DNA from: Podospora pseudocomata
Taxonomy: Eukaryota > Ascomycota > Sordariomycetes > Sordariales > Podosporaceae
Reading direction: 5' to 3'
Length of the DNA stretch: 64,000 bases
Assembly (NCBI RefSeq): GCF_035222375.1
Contig: NW_026946363.1
Span: 4,340,001-4,404,000 of the forward strand
Below, piece after piece: positions 35,661 through 45,981 of the stretch (positions are counted from its first letter, which is position 1; each line of letters begins with the position of its first letter). Made by a program: the position numbers and the translations under genes. Below the pieces are notes generated by a model, which was given only the letters and a program-made list of their open reading frames with translations, was not told the DNA's origin and did not search any database.

Positions 35661-35785
35661 AGGCTGCTGCCGCTGCCGCTGCTTGTGCTGCTGCCGCTCG
35701 CCGGTGCTCTCTAGTGATCCGATCAGCAACCTGCACCTCCACCAGGACATACCTCTAGCTAGAAAACCGAACAAGAGAATCCGGC

Positions 35786-37769
35786 ATGTACGAACAAGAC
35801 CCAGCAGCCCAGTTCGTCCATCAAGTGTCGGCTGGATACTCGCTGCCCCAGACGTTGCCCCAGTACACATTCGATGAGACACCGTTGCGCTTAACGGACC
35901 GGCGTGGACGCGGTGGTGGATATGGCGGGCTGGGAGGGCCTGGGGTAGGAGGCGCGGCCGGCAGGTCCCTGCTTTATTCGCCCATTTTCAGCACGCCAGC
36001 AAGCGCCAACGCTGCGGGCGTCGGCCCCGCATCTTCTGCCGCCGGCCACTTCAGCTTCCACACCACCTCTGCAACCTCCGCCTCTGCTCTCACCTCGTCC
36101 GTCCCCGCTACCACACATCACCGGTCCTCGCCGCCACATTTCGCCATTCAAAAGATGGAGCCAAATCCCGAGGATCTAGTCGCCCAGGAGGCGGCCGCCC
36201 GGGAATTCCAACCCCAGCTCGAGGTATGCTGCTTGTCCCTCCAGGCCCCCTGAACAACTGAAAATCATATATGCTCACCACTGTCTCTCTCTCCCGCGCG
36301 TACAGGGCCCATTCGTAGGCGAAAAGACGCCCAGCTCCGCCATCACGAGCGAATATGCCAAGGCCGATCCGGTATACATCCAGAAGACGGCGGTACGTGC
36401 ATGCATGCTGTCTCTATGCCTCGGACGATTTAGCTGACATGGCTTGACAGGTGTTACCCCGGACTTACTCGCATTACCGCCCGATCCAAGGTGACGGGAA
36501 CTGTGGCTGGCGGGGTGAGTCGGCGATTTTCCTTTTCTGCTTCTTCGAGATTCCCAACGAGCACATTCCGGGCATTTGTGCTGACTGCCTCCTGCAGCCA
36601 TTGCCTTTGGCTACTTCGAGACGCTGGTAAAAGGCGGCAACAAGGGCCAGATCGAGGCCGAGAAGCTACGTCTGGAGGGTCTCAACAGCTACATCGAGAC
36701 CATTGGCGGCCACTCCCCATATGTCTATACTGACTTTGTCGAGGAGACTTTGCTCCTCCTCGACAGGGTTGCCGCCCTTGCCGGTGACCCTGAGCAGGCC
36801 ATGAGAGAGGTATATGCGACCTTCAACGACTCCGAGATCGGCAACGCCATCATGTACCACTTTCGCCTGCTGGCGAGTTCATACCTGAAGGGCAACCAGG
36901 ATACGTATGGCGCTTTCGTCACGGACGAGGCAGGTGTGCAGGGTTATTGCAGCAACGTCCTGGAGCGTCATCAGGTCGAGATTGACCACCTTGGTGTCTC
37001 GTTACTGGTCGATGTGCTTCTCAAGCCTGTCGGTTTTGTTTTGGAAGTGGCTTACCTTGACCGCAGTCCTGGCTCCGAAGTCAATTCGTACCGGTTTCCG
37101 GAGGAGGCCAGGGACCGACACCCATCGACACTTGGACCCATCATCTACCTCCTGTTCCGTCCCGATCATTACGACCTTCTCTACGTTGCCGAGCCCGAGC
37201 CAATTCCCGAGCCCGTTACTGTGCAGGTTCATCGCGTGGCATTTTCACCCACCTACGATATCGCCAGCGCCCCTGCTTCCATGCCTAGCTACGGCATCAA
37301 CATGGGGGTGCTCGGCATGCTTCCCGGCTTTCATGGGCCGCCACCGGGTCTAGCCCCAACCCTTCTGGATACCAGCCCATCACCATTGTCGGCATACAGC
37401 CCGAGTCCCACGTCAACCTGGATGACCCCACCCTTTGCTGAGCCTCCTCAGCAGGCGCCTCCGGTCTCTGTCGCGGTACAAGCGGCCCCGGTTCCCATGT
37501 CGCTGCCCATCCATACAGCTCCGGCGGTAGCTCCGGCAGCACCTTTGCAGACACACCCACTGCGTTTCAGCGAGTACTGCCAGCTTCCCGAGTACGTAGA
37601 GAACGACACATGGCGCGAACCCAGCTTCCAAACGTCGACGTTTCGGAACAGCCATTTCAACGTTGCGCACTACAACAACCCCAACTTTCAGCCCGAGGAA
37701 TATCGGCCCGAGGCTGAAGACTACGAGGGACCGCAGCGCGGAAACGGGAAGAAGCGCGCGAGCGTCTAG
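35786..37769 (+). CDS. Otubain-type ubiquitin thioesterase (peptidase C65)
   Basis: Four exons, 35786-36223, 36306-36392, 36451-36514 and 36598-37769, encode 586 residues. All introns are GT-AG and keep frame. The first ~145 residues are Gly/Ser/Ala-rich. The otubain core starts in exon 2 (FVGEKTPSSAITSEYA) and contains QGDGNCGWRAIAFGYFE, which places the catalytic Asp and Cys at about residues 190 and 193. RPDHYDLLY holds the catalytic His (about 387). Between them are helices (YVYTDFVEETLLLLDRVAAL) and strand DHLGVSLLVDVLL typical of the fold. A Pro-rich C-terminal tail of ~190 residues ends with an NNPNFQPEEYRPE segment, a form common in filamentous fungi. Otubains cleave ubiquitin chains, with Lys48 preference in OTUB1. 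The unusual length comes from both disordered ends. Confidence 0.92.
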
Positions 37770-40588
37770 CAGTTACAGACCAAAAAGAAAAAGTTCGAAA
37801 CATTGATGGATGGCTGTGCCAACCATTCACCTAGTACAGCACACACAACAGATTCCAAATGACGCCGGTATGGGGTTGGAGGAACATAATACCCAGGTTT
37901 GGCGAGCCAGCGACAGAGAGCGATAATTCGATGACGACGATCAATATAGCAGCCGCAGGGGGGGTTGTACTGGAGCGTTCGTTTATCCCAATCCCCGGGG
38001 GCTCATGCAGCATCTCCCGGTTTGTTTCGACCATCTCACAGCAAATCATTCGGGGGCGCATGGAACGCAACGCTTGCTTTTGTTCTCTTTTATTTTCTTT
38101 GGGTCCGGCAAAGTCCACGATAATTCCCTCATCATAACCCTCTCGGGCCGCAGGAAAGAAAACTAGGTCCCTCTTCCTGGCTGGCCTTTTTGGTCAGAAG
38201 TAGACTGGACCCACAAGCCGAGCTCCTTTTTGTGCAATGCCTTCGCCAGCATTTCAGAGGGAACCGAAAGTCACGCAACAATGGAAACTGCAAGTCCATT
38301 TTTTTTTATTTTTGACATTGGAGTTATTGACTTTACTCCTGTACGGGGTTTTGCTATATTTTTTCTTCTTTGGTTTTCCTGCTTAGTATTGTCTTGTATT
38401 GTTGTTGACATGTCTCATGATACACAGGTGTTCAGGAATGGGAGCTTTTAGCCTTTTTTTTTTATTCTTTGATCTTTTTTCCCTCAGTCTATCCATGCGT
38501 TTTCGTGGGTTATGGTTGCATTCTTGTTTTTTTTCCCAACAAAATCTGGACCCGAAAAGAGAACCATATGGGAAGGAAGAAGGAAGAAGGAAGAAGGGGG
38601 GGGGGGGGGAAAAGAAAAGGGCACGGAGAGCCGCATAGGGGAAAGGAAAGAGGCTGATTGTGCGGTCGTTGGCATCGGAGGAATATGGTGGTGGAGGGCC
38701 TGCATATGCCAACACGGGAGACTACGGAGAATACGGAGAATATTTCCATGGAGACAAAGAAAGCAAGAGAGAAAGAAGTTTTCCTACGGGCTGGCCCTTG
38801 ATTGTGCAATGCGTGATGCGTGTGTATGTGTGTGCGTGTGTATGGCATGGCTGAGTAAGGAGACCAAGGCCCCCTTTTGGAGGGCGCCTAGGCGGAGTTG
38901 AGGGCCGATGAGCCGGGGCGAGAGGGCACCTATCTAGGCGAGGGGAACTGAGGAAGGAAGAGGAAGGGGAAAACTTGGCGATATTCGGGCCGGTGTTTGT
39001 GTGAGAAAGAACTGGAATGCGATCATGTATTATTTTTGGGGGTATGGAAGAATAGGGAAGCGGTGAAGGGAGGGAGGAGCAGGATGATGATTGTTGAAGA
39101 AGGCCCTAAAGGGGTAATATCTAGGTACCAGGTAAGGTACCTATTTCCATAAAAAGAGGGGGCCAATTGGAGGTTGAGTTGCAAATATCAGATCATCTGT
39201 TCGCACTACAATGTCTTGGATGTTTGTTTCGTGGTGATGAATCATTGACTCAGACAGATGTTTGCTTTTTTTTTTTTTTTTGGGGGGTGGGGGGCGGGGG
39301 GATGGGTTTACTCTGTTATTGAAGATTATTGCTGTCTAAGGGGGTTAGTTGTTGGGCCGGCATAATGCATCCTGGGGGTGCATGGCGAGCACGTAGCATA
39401 AGATCGATCTTCCATGGAGAAAAAGAAACGTGTAACCTTGGTTGATGTGTGGTTGGATAGGCAAGGTAGGTGGATGAAATGCAGGCACACAGACACCATC
39501 ACTTTTGCTGTTGGTAGGCAATGGAGCTGAGAAAGGTTCCAATACCTTTACAGAACATGCTCCCGAACCAACACTGCTGACTGGGACTCCTGAGTCAAAC
39601 CGGTCGGGCTTACTGCACACTGGCCGGCAAGGAAGTTGGACAGCGCCATTGACTGACATGTTTTTCATGTTTTGTTTGGCTGCCTCTGTGCTGTGCTTCA
39701 TCTCCTGCGCTGTGCACATGTGCAAGATTAGATAGGTAGGTAGGTAGGTACCTACATGGCAGGTTGGCAGGCTGTGAATACACTTCGTGGTGATGTTGCC
39801 CGAGAGACCAGCCCACAGCCCAAAAGTGTCCCCGAACTGGAGGTAAATTATTATCTTACTGCAAAAGAGAGTTGACCGGGAACACCGAGTCATGTTTGAT
39901 GCATGTTGTGGATATCTTCATCCGGGTCCGGTTGGGTCGTTTTTCAGGTAAAGTAACGAGCTGACTAAGTATGGAGATCTCTCCCGAGTTGAATGCCTAG
40001 GTGGGCAGGTAAAGCTCGAATTTAAGGAGACCCTGGGCAGGTACCTGATTTCTAGCCAAGGAGTTGAGAATTTCAGTATATTCACCTCTCATTGGGGCTT
40101 TTTTTTTTCTTTGTTCCGGGGGGGGGAGGGTGTTTATCGTTCCACAAGGTTCTGTTTTGCGATGTCGGAGTAAAAAAATCGAAATGAACCTGCAGGAGAG
40201 AATTGTCGAATGAGAACAAGGCTGGCAGGCAGCGTGTGTGTGTGTGTGTGTCGTGCATATGGCTATCGAAAGTGTGCAAATTTGCAAAAGTGAGTTGTGA
40301 TAAATGCTGAAATTTTGTGCAGTTGTTTGTTTTGCTTGGGTAGATTGCGTGCTTTTGTTCGATGGGGGCGGGAAGGAAGTGATATCAGCTGAGACTCGAG
40401 AGAGCATGGCGGTTTGGTTGATGAGATAACCGAGTGTCTTGAAGATCAACCGAGTTGAGTGGGTGGGTGCTGTACCCAGCTTTTTATACAAAAGGGTTCA
40501 TGTTGCATAATTACCCCTGTTAATGGTATGTACAGTCCGGTGTTGTACAGTTAGTTATACACAGCTTCATTTACGTCAACAACCACCT
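37770..40588. other. Convergent 2.8-kb region without a gene
   Basis: Between the otubain and lip2 stop codons. It contains homopolymer runs (G run near 38597-38610, T runs near 39268-39282), a short GT repeat near 40232-40250 and AGGTA-rich motifs. Frames are short and carry no domain. Confidence 0.5.
39733..39752. repeat. TAGG tetranucleotide repeat with palindromic end
   Basis: Four to five TAGG units run into TAGGTACCTA. Related AGGTA/TACCT motifs recur nearby at about 39123-39145 and 40038-40050. Confidence 0.8.
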
Positions 40589-41536
40589 TCAAACCCCTCT
40601 ATCCAAAGCCTCTTCCACCCATCCTCCCAGTCCCCTCCTAACCTCTTCAACATATCCCTCCTCTCCCCCTTCCCACCCCTCCTCACTCCTCACCACAGCC
40701 TCCTCCAGCAACTCCGCCACCCTCCCCCCAGAAATCTTGTCAACCCCATCAACCCCAATCCTCTCGCTGAGCTCCCTCCCCCAAAAATCAGCCACCTCCT
40801 CCGTTCCCTTCAACCCCGGCCCTTCCCCGGCGGTGATGTGCGCAACAACCTCCCTCACACACGTCACCGTCTTCCCCTCAATCCCACAAGCCACAATCCT
40901 CCTCCACGGATTCTCCCTCTCGCTCAGCACCTCATCCGTCCCGGGCATGTCAACATTGATCGCGGTCCCCAACCCGCTGACATGTCGCCTCAGGTGAACC
41001 CCCAACGCAGCAATCTTCCTTTCTTCTTCACCACCCCCCACTCTCGTCCACACCCCCGGGTCTTCAGTGGTGAAAGCCCTGATGCGAAACATCTTCTCCA
41101 GCGTGGCGATGGTGGTGTTTTCCAACAGTCGGGAGTAACACCTGACGGTAAAAGTCTTGTGGCGCTTGGAGTGGATGTCCAGTACCGGCCAGAGGACTAC
41201 CTGTCCCGGGCCGTGGTAGGTCGTCAGCCCTCCTCTGGGGGAGTGGGAGGTTGTTACTGGGAGGGTTTGGTTCTGGTAGGATAGTGGCCGAGATAGCCGG
41301 GTGAGTTCCTGCGGAGATAAAGGGGAGGATTGGCGCCGGCCGAGGGTGTAGATCGGCAAGGGGGTGAAGGATATCAAGAAGGGTGGTGGTGGGGGGTTGG
41401 TGGAGGGGCTGTCTTTGAAGTTGAGGTGGTGGCGGCGGAGGAGGGATTGCAGTTTGCTGGCTAGGGAGTATGGTGGGAGGTTGGTCGGGGAGGGGGAGGG
41501 GAGGTGGATGTGTTGAAGTCTTAGCGGGGGAGGCAT
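40589..41536 (-). CDS. lip2: Octanoyltransferase (lipoyl synthesis, LipB/Lip2)
   Basis: An intronless 315-residue protein from the ATG at 41536. The open frame goes on upstream through a 13-bp tandem repeat but has no ATG there. The LipB signature is clear: RGGLTTYHGPGQVV (about residues 105-118), then KIAALGVHLRRHVSGLGTAIN (the conserved Lys-Ile-Ala region), and RRIVACGIEGKTVT with the Cys that carries the acyl intermediate. The protein moves octanoate from acyl carrier protein to the lipoyl domains of mitochondrial dehydrogenases. The N-terminus has a proline-rich, weakly basic stretch that may act in mitochondrial targeting. It is slightly longer than bacterial LipB because of the N-terminal and inter-strand extensions. 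Confidence 0.9.
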   Translation of the reverse strand: MPPPLRLQHIHLPSPSPTNLPPYSLASKLQSLLRRHHLNFKDSPSTNPPPPPFLISFTPLPIYTLGRRQSSPLSPQELTRLSRPLSYQNQTLPVTTSHSPRGGLTTYHGPGQVVLWPVLDIHSKRHKTFTVRCYSRLLENTTIATLEKMFRIRAFTTEDPGVWTRVGGGEEERKIAALGVHLRRHVSGLGTAINVDMPGTDEVLSERENPWRRIVACGIEGKTVTCVREVVAHITAGEGPGLKGTEEVADFWGRELSERIGVDGVDKISGGRVAELLEEAVVRSEEGWEGGEEGYVEEVRRGLGGWVEEALDRGV

Positions 41537-42793
41537 TGTGAAGGAGGGTGAGGCTGGTGATGTTGAAAATGGCGAGGCTGTCCCACGAGGCTGTCCCACG
41601 AGGCTGTCCTATGTGTGTAACTGACGATGGGTGATAGTTACGTAACCAACCACCGGTTCCGAGGAGTTGTTCAGACTGCGTCTAGTGTTGTGGATGGATT
41701 CAAAACCCTGGCTTGGAGTCAGCCACAAAGGGCACAGACCGTCGTTTAGTGGGCGCCGAGGACGTTGAGAAAATCCGGCCAGCTGGGAAGGTGTGTGTGT
41801 CTCACTCTGCAAGCGACCCCAGGACGGAGAGCGCCGCTCGGCGGCAGGGTGTGTACCTAAGCGGTGGTACTGAGCAAATGTGTGGTCGCCGAACAGCAAG
41901 CAAGGCACACACACACAAGACAGTTCGTAGTCGTAACTAACAATCCTCTGTATGGTCACAATCGCACAGGTGTGAGCCGTTGATACGGTACCTTCCGCGC
42001 CAGCCGTTAGGGTAGGTAGTTTCGGTTTCAGGGCTGGTTGGAATCGTTCTTTTGTTGCGCGAGGTGGAGACGGTGGGATTCGGACGCTAATGTTCGGGCC
42101 TTGCGGGTTTTGCGGGGCCCCCCATGCCCTGGCTCTCGGGGATGAGGTGGAGCTTGCGCAGGAGGAGGAGGGGATGAGGAGGAGGAGAGGACCATAAAAA
42201 AAAACCAAACCGAGATGTCGGGGCCGAACCGGTTCCGCGTGAGGAAACCCCACCCCGCCCCGCTCCGGCAGGCATTCGTTAGTGTATTTCTTACTGCAAC
42301 GGCATAAGCCGACCAGTGTTGCACTTTTGCAGTTTTGACAACTCTTGGCACACTTCTAACCCCCCCTCCCCTCACTCCTTCTTTAAGTACAATCAATATT
42401 TTACGAGATAGCGCATGCCTAAGAAAGAAGGTTCTTCGAAATGTGCCACGAAAACCGTCCCGCAAACTGTAGAGCTAATGCCAGGCCATCACCGGGTAAC
42501 AGGTAATAAGTCATTTCATCACGATCAACAGCCTTGCTTCAAAGCGGTGTGCAGTATTTGTATGTACAGTTGCACTTGGTGAGCGTTTGTCACAAGGGTA
42601 GAGTAGCATCGACTGATGCAGAGTGGTGGTTTGCAGTAGGCCGTCAACTAGTTTTCTGCGTTGTGTATGCAGCAACGGGAAGGGAGGAGAAAGCAGCTAC
42701 AGCCTTGTCATGACATTTGCCGGGTCTCCCGGGAGTCAAAGAACTGTTCCATCCTACAGAGTACCTCATTCTGTTGTACAGGATAATCGTGAA
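41537..42793. other. Region between lip2 start and rsm22 end
   Basis: About 1.26 kb upstream of lip2. Frames at 41609-42253 and 42028-42465 on the minus strand show no domain and are not supported. The part near 42480-42790 fits the rsm22 3' untranslated region. Confidence 0.5.
41574..41609. repeat. 13-bp tandem repeat (gaggctgtcccac), 2.8 copies
   Basis: Two perfect copies and one partial copy lie head to tail about 40 bases upstream of the lip2 start codon, probably within its leader. Confidence 0.9.
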
Positions 42794-45511
42794 CTAGACG
42801 TCCTTGCTCTTCAGGTACTCGGCATCTTCAATGTCATCCGGATCAGGAAGCTCATTGGCACCCATCTCCTCCATCAGATTCTCAATCCTGACCTTCCTGC
42901 CGTTCCTGGATCTCCTCTGCTCAGGAGTTTTGCCGCGGGGATGCTTCTCATAGGCACCAGTGACACCAAACTGCGGGTGCACATTGATCTCCACCACCTT
43001 GTCCCGCTTCCTACCCGCCGCCTCCAGCGCCCGCCGGGAGCGCACGCCAGCATCCTTCACCACAACCGCGTCTTGCCCGGCCCTGCCAAGGCGAACGTTG
43101 CGAAGGGTGCGCGTCTTGGCGCCCAGAGCCCACAGGTCACCCCACTGAGCCTTGCGAGCGTCCCGGTACGCCTGCTTGGAGAACGACTTGGACACCACCC
43201 ACCGCTCAATCGTCGCCTGCGGTGTGCAGACATCGAGTGTAACATGGCCGTGGCGCTTCAGCGGTGGGAGAATGTTGCGGGGTAGCGAGAGCGGATGGGG
43301 CTTCTTGCTATCTTCCGCCTCATAACCCTTGAAAGCGAGATCCGAAGCCTCCTTGCCCTGCACGTAGACGGGTGCGTTATCAGAGGTGATGGTGGTCAAC
43401 GGGCCGGCATCGGATGACACGTCAGCAGCAGCAGAAGCAGCAGCAGCAGCAAAATCTGCCGACGGCGTATGCCCTTCTGGGTAAGCACCCCTGCGTACCG
43501 CGACATAGCTGAAGGCGATATCTTCATGGCTGCGCCGAGAGGCTCCAAGAATCTGCTGCAGGAAAGGAGGCCGGATGTAGCGCTGTTGGAAGTGGCAGAA
43601 ATCCTTGCGGCCGGGGCTGAAACCGGGCTGGTGGTACATGGGGCACTTTTGGTGATTAGTGCAAGGTGCGATGATCATGCCGGGCTCACGAACGTGCTGA
43701 GACGAGGTCCGGACTTCGTCAGCGTGAGGCTCCGAATGGGGTGCGAGGATAAAGTTGTCCAAGAGGCGGTCTCTAGCGTCGGCTACCGCCTCGAAGCCCC
43801 GCGGGTGCCCCTTCTCCAGGAGAATGAGCACACCACCTTCCGGATTGAGCATCTTCCAGAGGTTGTCCAACATGTCCTTCCGCTTGTACTCCTTGTCCAG
43901 CGGCATCAGCAGGTGGGACGCAATGATGACATCGTACTGCTTCCGCGGCGCCGGCTTGTCACCGACGCCCATATCGTGCTCATTGGCTACATGCAGATAA
44001 TCCGGCAGACGGGGCAAGAAGGTCGTATTGTGCAAGAAGCGGGACACGCGATGCCGAAGGTGGTCGTTGCCGACGACCGTTGTCTTCTTTCCAGGGGGGT
44101 ACCGATCCGAAACCTCGCCGTTTTCACGAAGGATGTCCCATTCAGCTTGAAGCACCTGCTGCCAGGCTGCCAGGGCGGCACCACCAGCGCCAACATCTAG
44201 CACTCGGGGGCCGCCATCTCGGGCGAGCAAGCCCCTCAGCCACTCAGGTCCCAGCCTTTTCCTGACCTCCACCAGAGTGCTCATAGCCGTGGCGTATACG
44301 GCAGGCATAATGGTAGCGAGGAACGTATCAGCCTCAATCTCCGACATCCAGCCAACGCCGGCCTGCAATCCCAGCCCCTTTTGCGGAACGTTCACCTTTG
44401 ACCGAGGTGATCCGGGACCGTGAGGGAAACCAGGGCCACCGAGATTCTCCTCCCCGCACTGCCTGATGTGTGTGGAATCCGTGCGCTTCAGGAGCGTGCT
44501 AATCGGCTCAACAAAGCTGGCCTTTGGCAGGTAGATGGTGCTCGGTGAAGTCTTGAACTTACCCATCGAAGTGAACGGATGCTCCCTGGTGTCGCGAGAC
44601 TCGTCCACCTCGAATTCCGTCCCGGGGTCGTACTCATCGTCCTCCTCAATCTCCTCCTCTTCCCTTGGATAGTCCTGCTCGGTGATGCCTTCGTCCTCGC
44701 GGATTTCTTCGTGAATCTCATCCATTGGCTGAAGTGCGGCAGCTGCCTCAAAATCTCGTTGAAGCTTTATCAGAGCATGGTATTCGCGCGAGTTGTTGGC
44801 CGTGATATTGAGGTAGTCGATATGTGCATCACTGAGTACTGGCTGGTTCTGCTCAGCTTGTGCCTCGAGATCGGTAGCTTCCTCGGCCAGCTCCCCGGGG
44901 AATCCAGGCTCTGCAGTGTCTGCAGCCTCTACAGCACCCCCGGGTACCGCTGGGTTGATCCTGTACTGGACCTGTTCGTAGTCTCCATGTTCCGTTTCCC
45001 TAAACAAGGCGTGTTCGGGCGTCGTTTCGTCAATGACCTCTCCATGCTCGTCCCTGAGCGGAAGGCCAACATCCTCCGGTGCCGTCTCGCGCAGTGGCGG
45101 TCCGTATAATCTTTCGTATACCTTGTACTCTTCTCCTGAGAAGTAGTCCTTGGGTAACGTGTTTCCAAATGTTTGCCTCGCCTGGCGCACAAGAAGTTCG
45201 ATCTCTTCTGCTGTTGCTTCCCCTGATCCTTCTACTGTTTGCGCCTCCTTCTCTGCTGACCGCGATTCGGTATCCTTTTCGGTCGGCGGTACTTCGTTGA
45301 ACACCCGTTTGGTCGTCGAGAATGGTCTGACAGGGTTTGGTTGTCGAGATCTCGAACTGAGAGCTCTCGAAGCTGCTGTGACTGGCGTCGCGCGCGGGCG
45401 GACAAACGGGCGGGATGCAATATTGCGCGGCTGCAAGAGAGCATCGTAGAAGCCCAGAACCTGGGCCCGACATCCGGGACACCTGTTCTGGAGTTTGCCG
45501 GCCGAAAGCAT
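42794..45511 (-). CDS. rsm22: Mitochondrial small-ribosomal-subunit assembly methyltransferase-like protein Rsm22 (METTL17 homologue)
   Basis: A continuous frame of 905 residues from the ATG at 45511. Translation could also begin at 45583, adding 24 residues, but MLSAGKLQNRCPGCRAQVL has the form I recall for this family. A long acidic N-terminal part (about 80-320) precedes the Rsm22 core. SAM-motif VLDVGAGGAALAAW is at about residues 437-450. YDVIIASHLLM and GGVLILLEKGHPRGFE are the later strands of the fold. The cluster PCTNHQKCPMYHQ with DFCHF gives three Cys (about 617, 623, 639) of the iron-sulfur site known in METTL17; a fourth Cys occurs downstream in LDVC. Rsm22 is needed for mitochondrial ribosome assembly. 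Catalytic methyl transfer is not established for this family. Confidence 0.9.
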   Translation of the reverse strand: MLSAGKLQNRCPGCRAQVLGFYDALLQPRNIASRPFVRPRATPVTAASRALSSRSRQPNPVRPFSTTKRVFNEVPPTEKDTESRSAEKEAQTVEGSGEATAEEIELLVRQARQTFGNTLPKDYFSGEEYKVYERLYGPPLRETAPEDVGLPLRDEHGEVIDETTPEHALFRETEHGDYEQVQYRINPAVPGGAVEAADTAEPGFPGELAEEATDLEAQAEQNQPVLSDAHIDYLNITANNSREYHALIKLQRDFEAAAALQPMDEIHEEIREDEGITEQDYPREEEEIEEDDEYDPGTEFEVDESRDTREHPFTSMGKFKTSPSTIYLPKASFVEPISTLLKRTDSTHIRQCGEENLGGPGFPHGPGSPRSKVNVPQKGLGLQAGVGWMSEIEADTFLATIMPAVYATAMSTLVEVRKRLGPEWLRGLLARDGGPRVLDVGAGGAALAAWQQVLQAEWDILRENGEVSDRYPPGKKTTVVGNDHLRHRVSRFLHNTTFLPRLPDYLHVANEHDMGVGDKPAPRKQYDVIIASHLLMPLDKEYKRKDMLDNLWKMLNPEGGVLILLEKGHPRGFEAVADARDRLLDNFILAPHSEPHADEVRTSSQHVREPGMIIAPCTNHQKCPMYHQPGFSPGRKDFCHFQQRYIRPPFLQQILGASRRSHEDIAFSYVAVRRGAYPEGHTPSADFAAAAASAAADVSSDAGPLTTITSDNAPVYVQGKEASDLAFKGYEAEDSKKPHPLSLPRNILPPLKRHGHVTLDVCTPQATIERWVVSKSFSKQAYRDARKAQWGDLWALGAKTRTLRNVRLGRAGQDAVVVKDAGVRSRRALEAAGRKRDKVVEINVHPQFGVTGAYEKHPRGKTPEQRRSRNGRKVRIENLMEEMGANELPDPDDIEDAEYLKSKDV

Positions 45512-45981
45512 GGTCGTCCGTTGTGCTGTTTGTGTGGATGTCAATACTAAGGTGTTTTGGGAGGTTCGAGGGGCAATCGTCATGGTGAATTTTCAGAGCT
45601 TTTGGAGGGGTCCAAGCTCGAGCGAGGGGCGAAAAGATCCCGAGCTTCAAAATCCTACCCCACCCCTGTAGCCTTGGGTATTCCAGCAAATTATTAGCGT
45701 CTTGAGATGACAGATGAACATTATCCTCATGATGAGTAGAAATATCGTACTTCTTTGTAGGAGTTGACGGCCGGAATCTTTTCCCCCTTTACCACATTAC
45801 ACAACAACACATTTCTATCTGCATCTGCATGTCCTTTTTTTTGTCAATACCTTTTTACATCATTGACAGGAATGTAGCACATCACCAAGTCAATCAAATG
45901 AACATTACCAATATGTACAGCTCGCTTGCTCTAAACGCCAAATCCCTGATTTGTTACCATTTCCTTGCAAAAAAAAAGACA
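45512..45981. other. rsm22 upstream region and 3' flank of the thioredoxin gene
   Basis: A gap of 470 bases. T-rich and A-rich runs at 45830-45980 fit a 3' untranslated region. No gene is seen. Confidence 0.55.

Larger units (their letters stand above)
27368..35785. other. 8.4-kb stretch without a convincing gene
   Basis: This lies between the csn2 stop and the otubain start. Base composition is not strongly AT-biased, so it does not look like RIP-mutated transposon sequence. Long frames exist (for example 30455-31222 minus, 31897-32484 plus, 33856-34815 plus), but they carry no domain, have poor residue composition and overlap open frames on the other strand. A possible two-exon piece at 31709-32117 on the minus strand is discussed as a weak finding. 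The stretch contains two CA repeats and, near its right end, the pyrimidine-rich leader of the otubain gene. Non-coding RNAs cannot be excluded. Confidence 0.5.

Noticed and set aside
27368-35785. The idea that the gene-poor stretch is a RIP-mutated transposon
   Set aside because: The base composition is not strongly AT-shifted, TA-rich runs are absent, and no terminal repeats or transposase-like peptides were seen.
41609-42465. Overlapping minus-strand frames of 130-215 codons upstream of lip2
   Set aside because: They are Pro/Ser/Arg-rich with no domain, and several frames are open at once.
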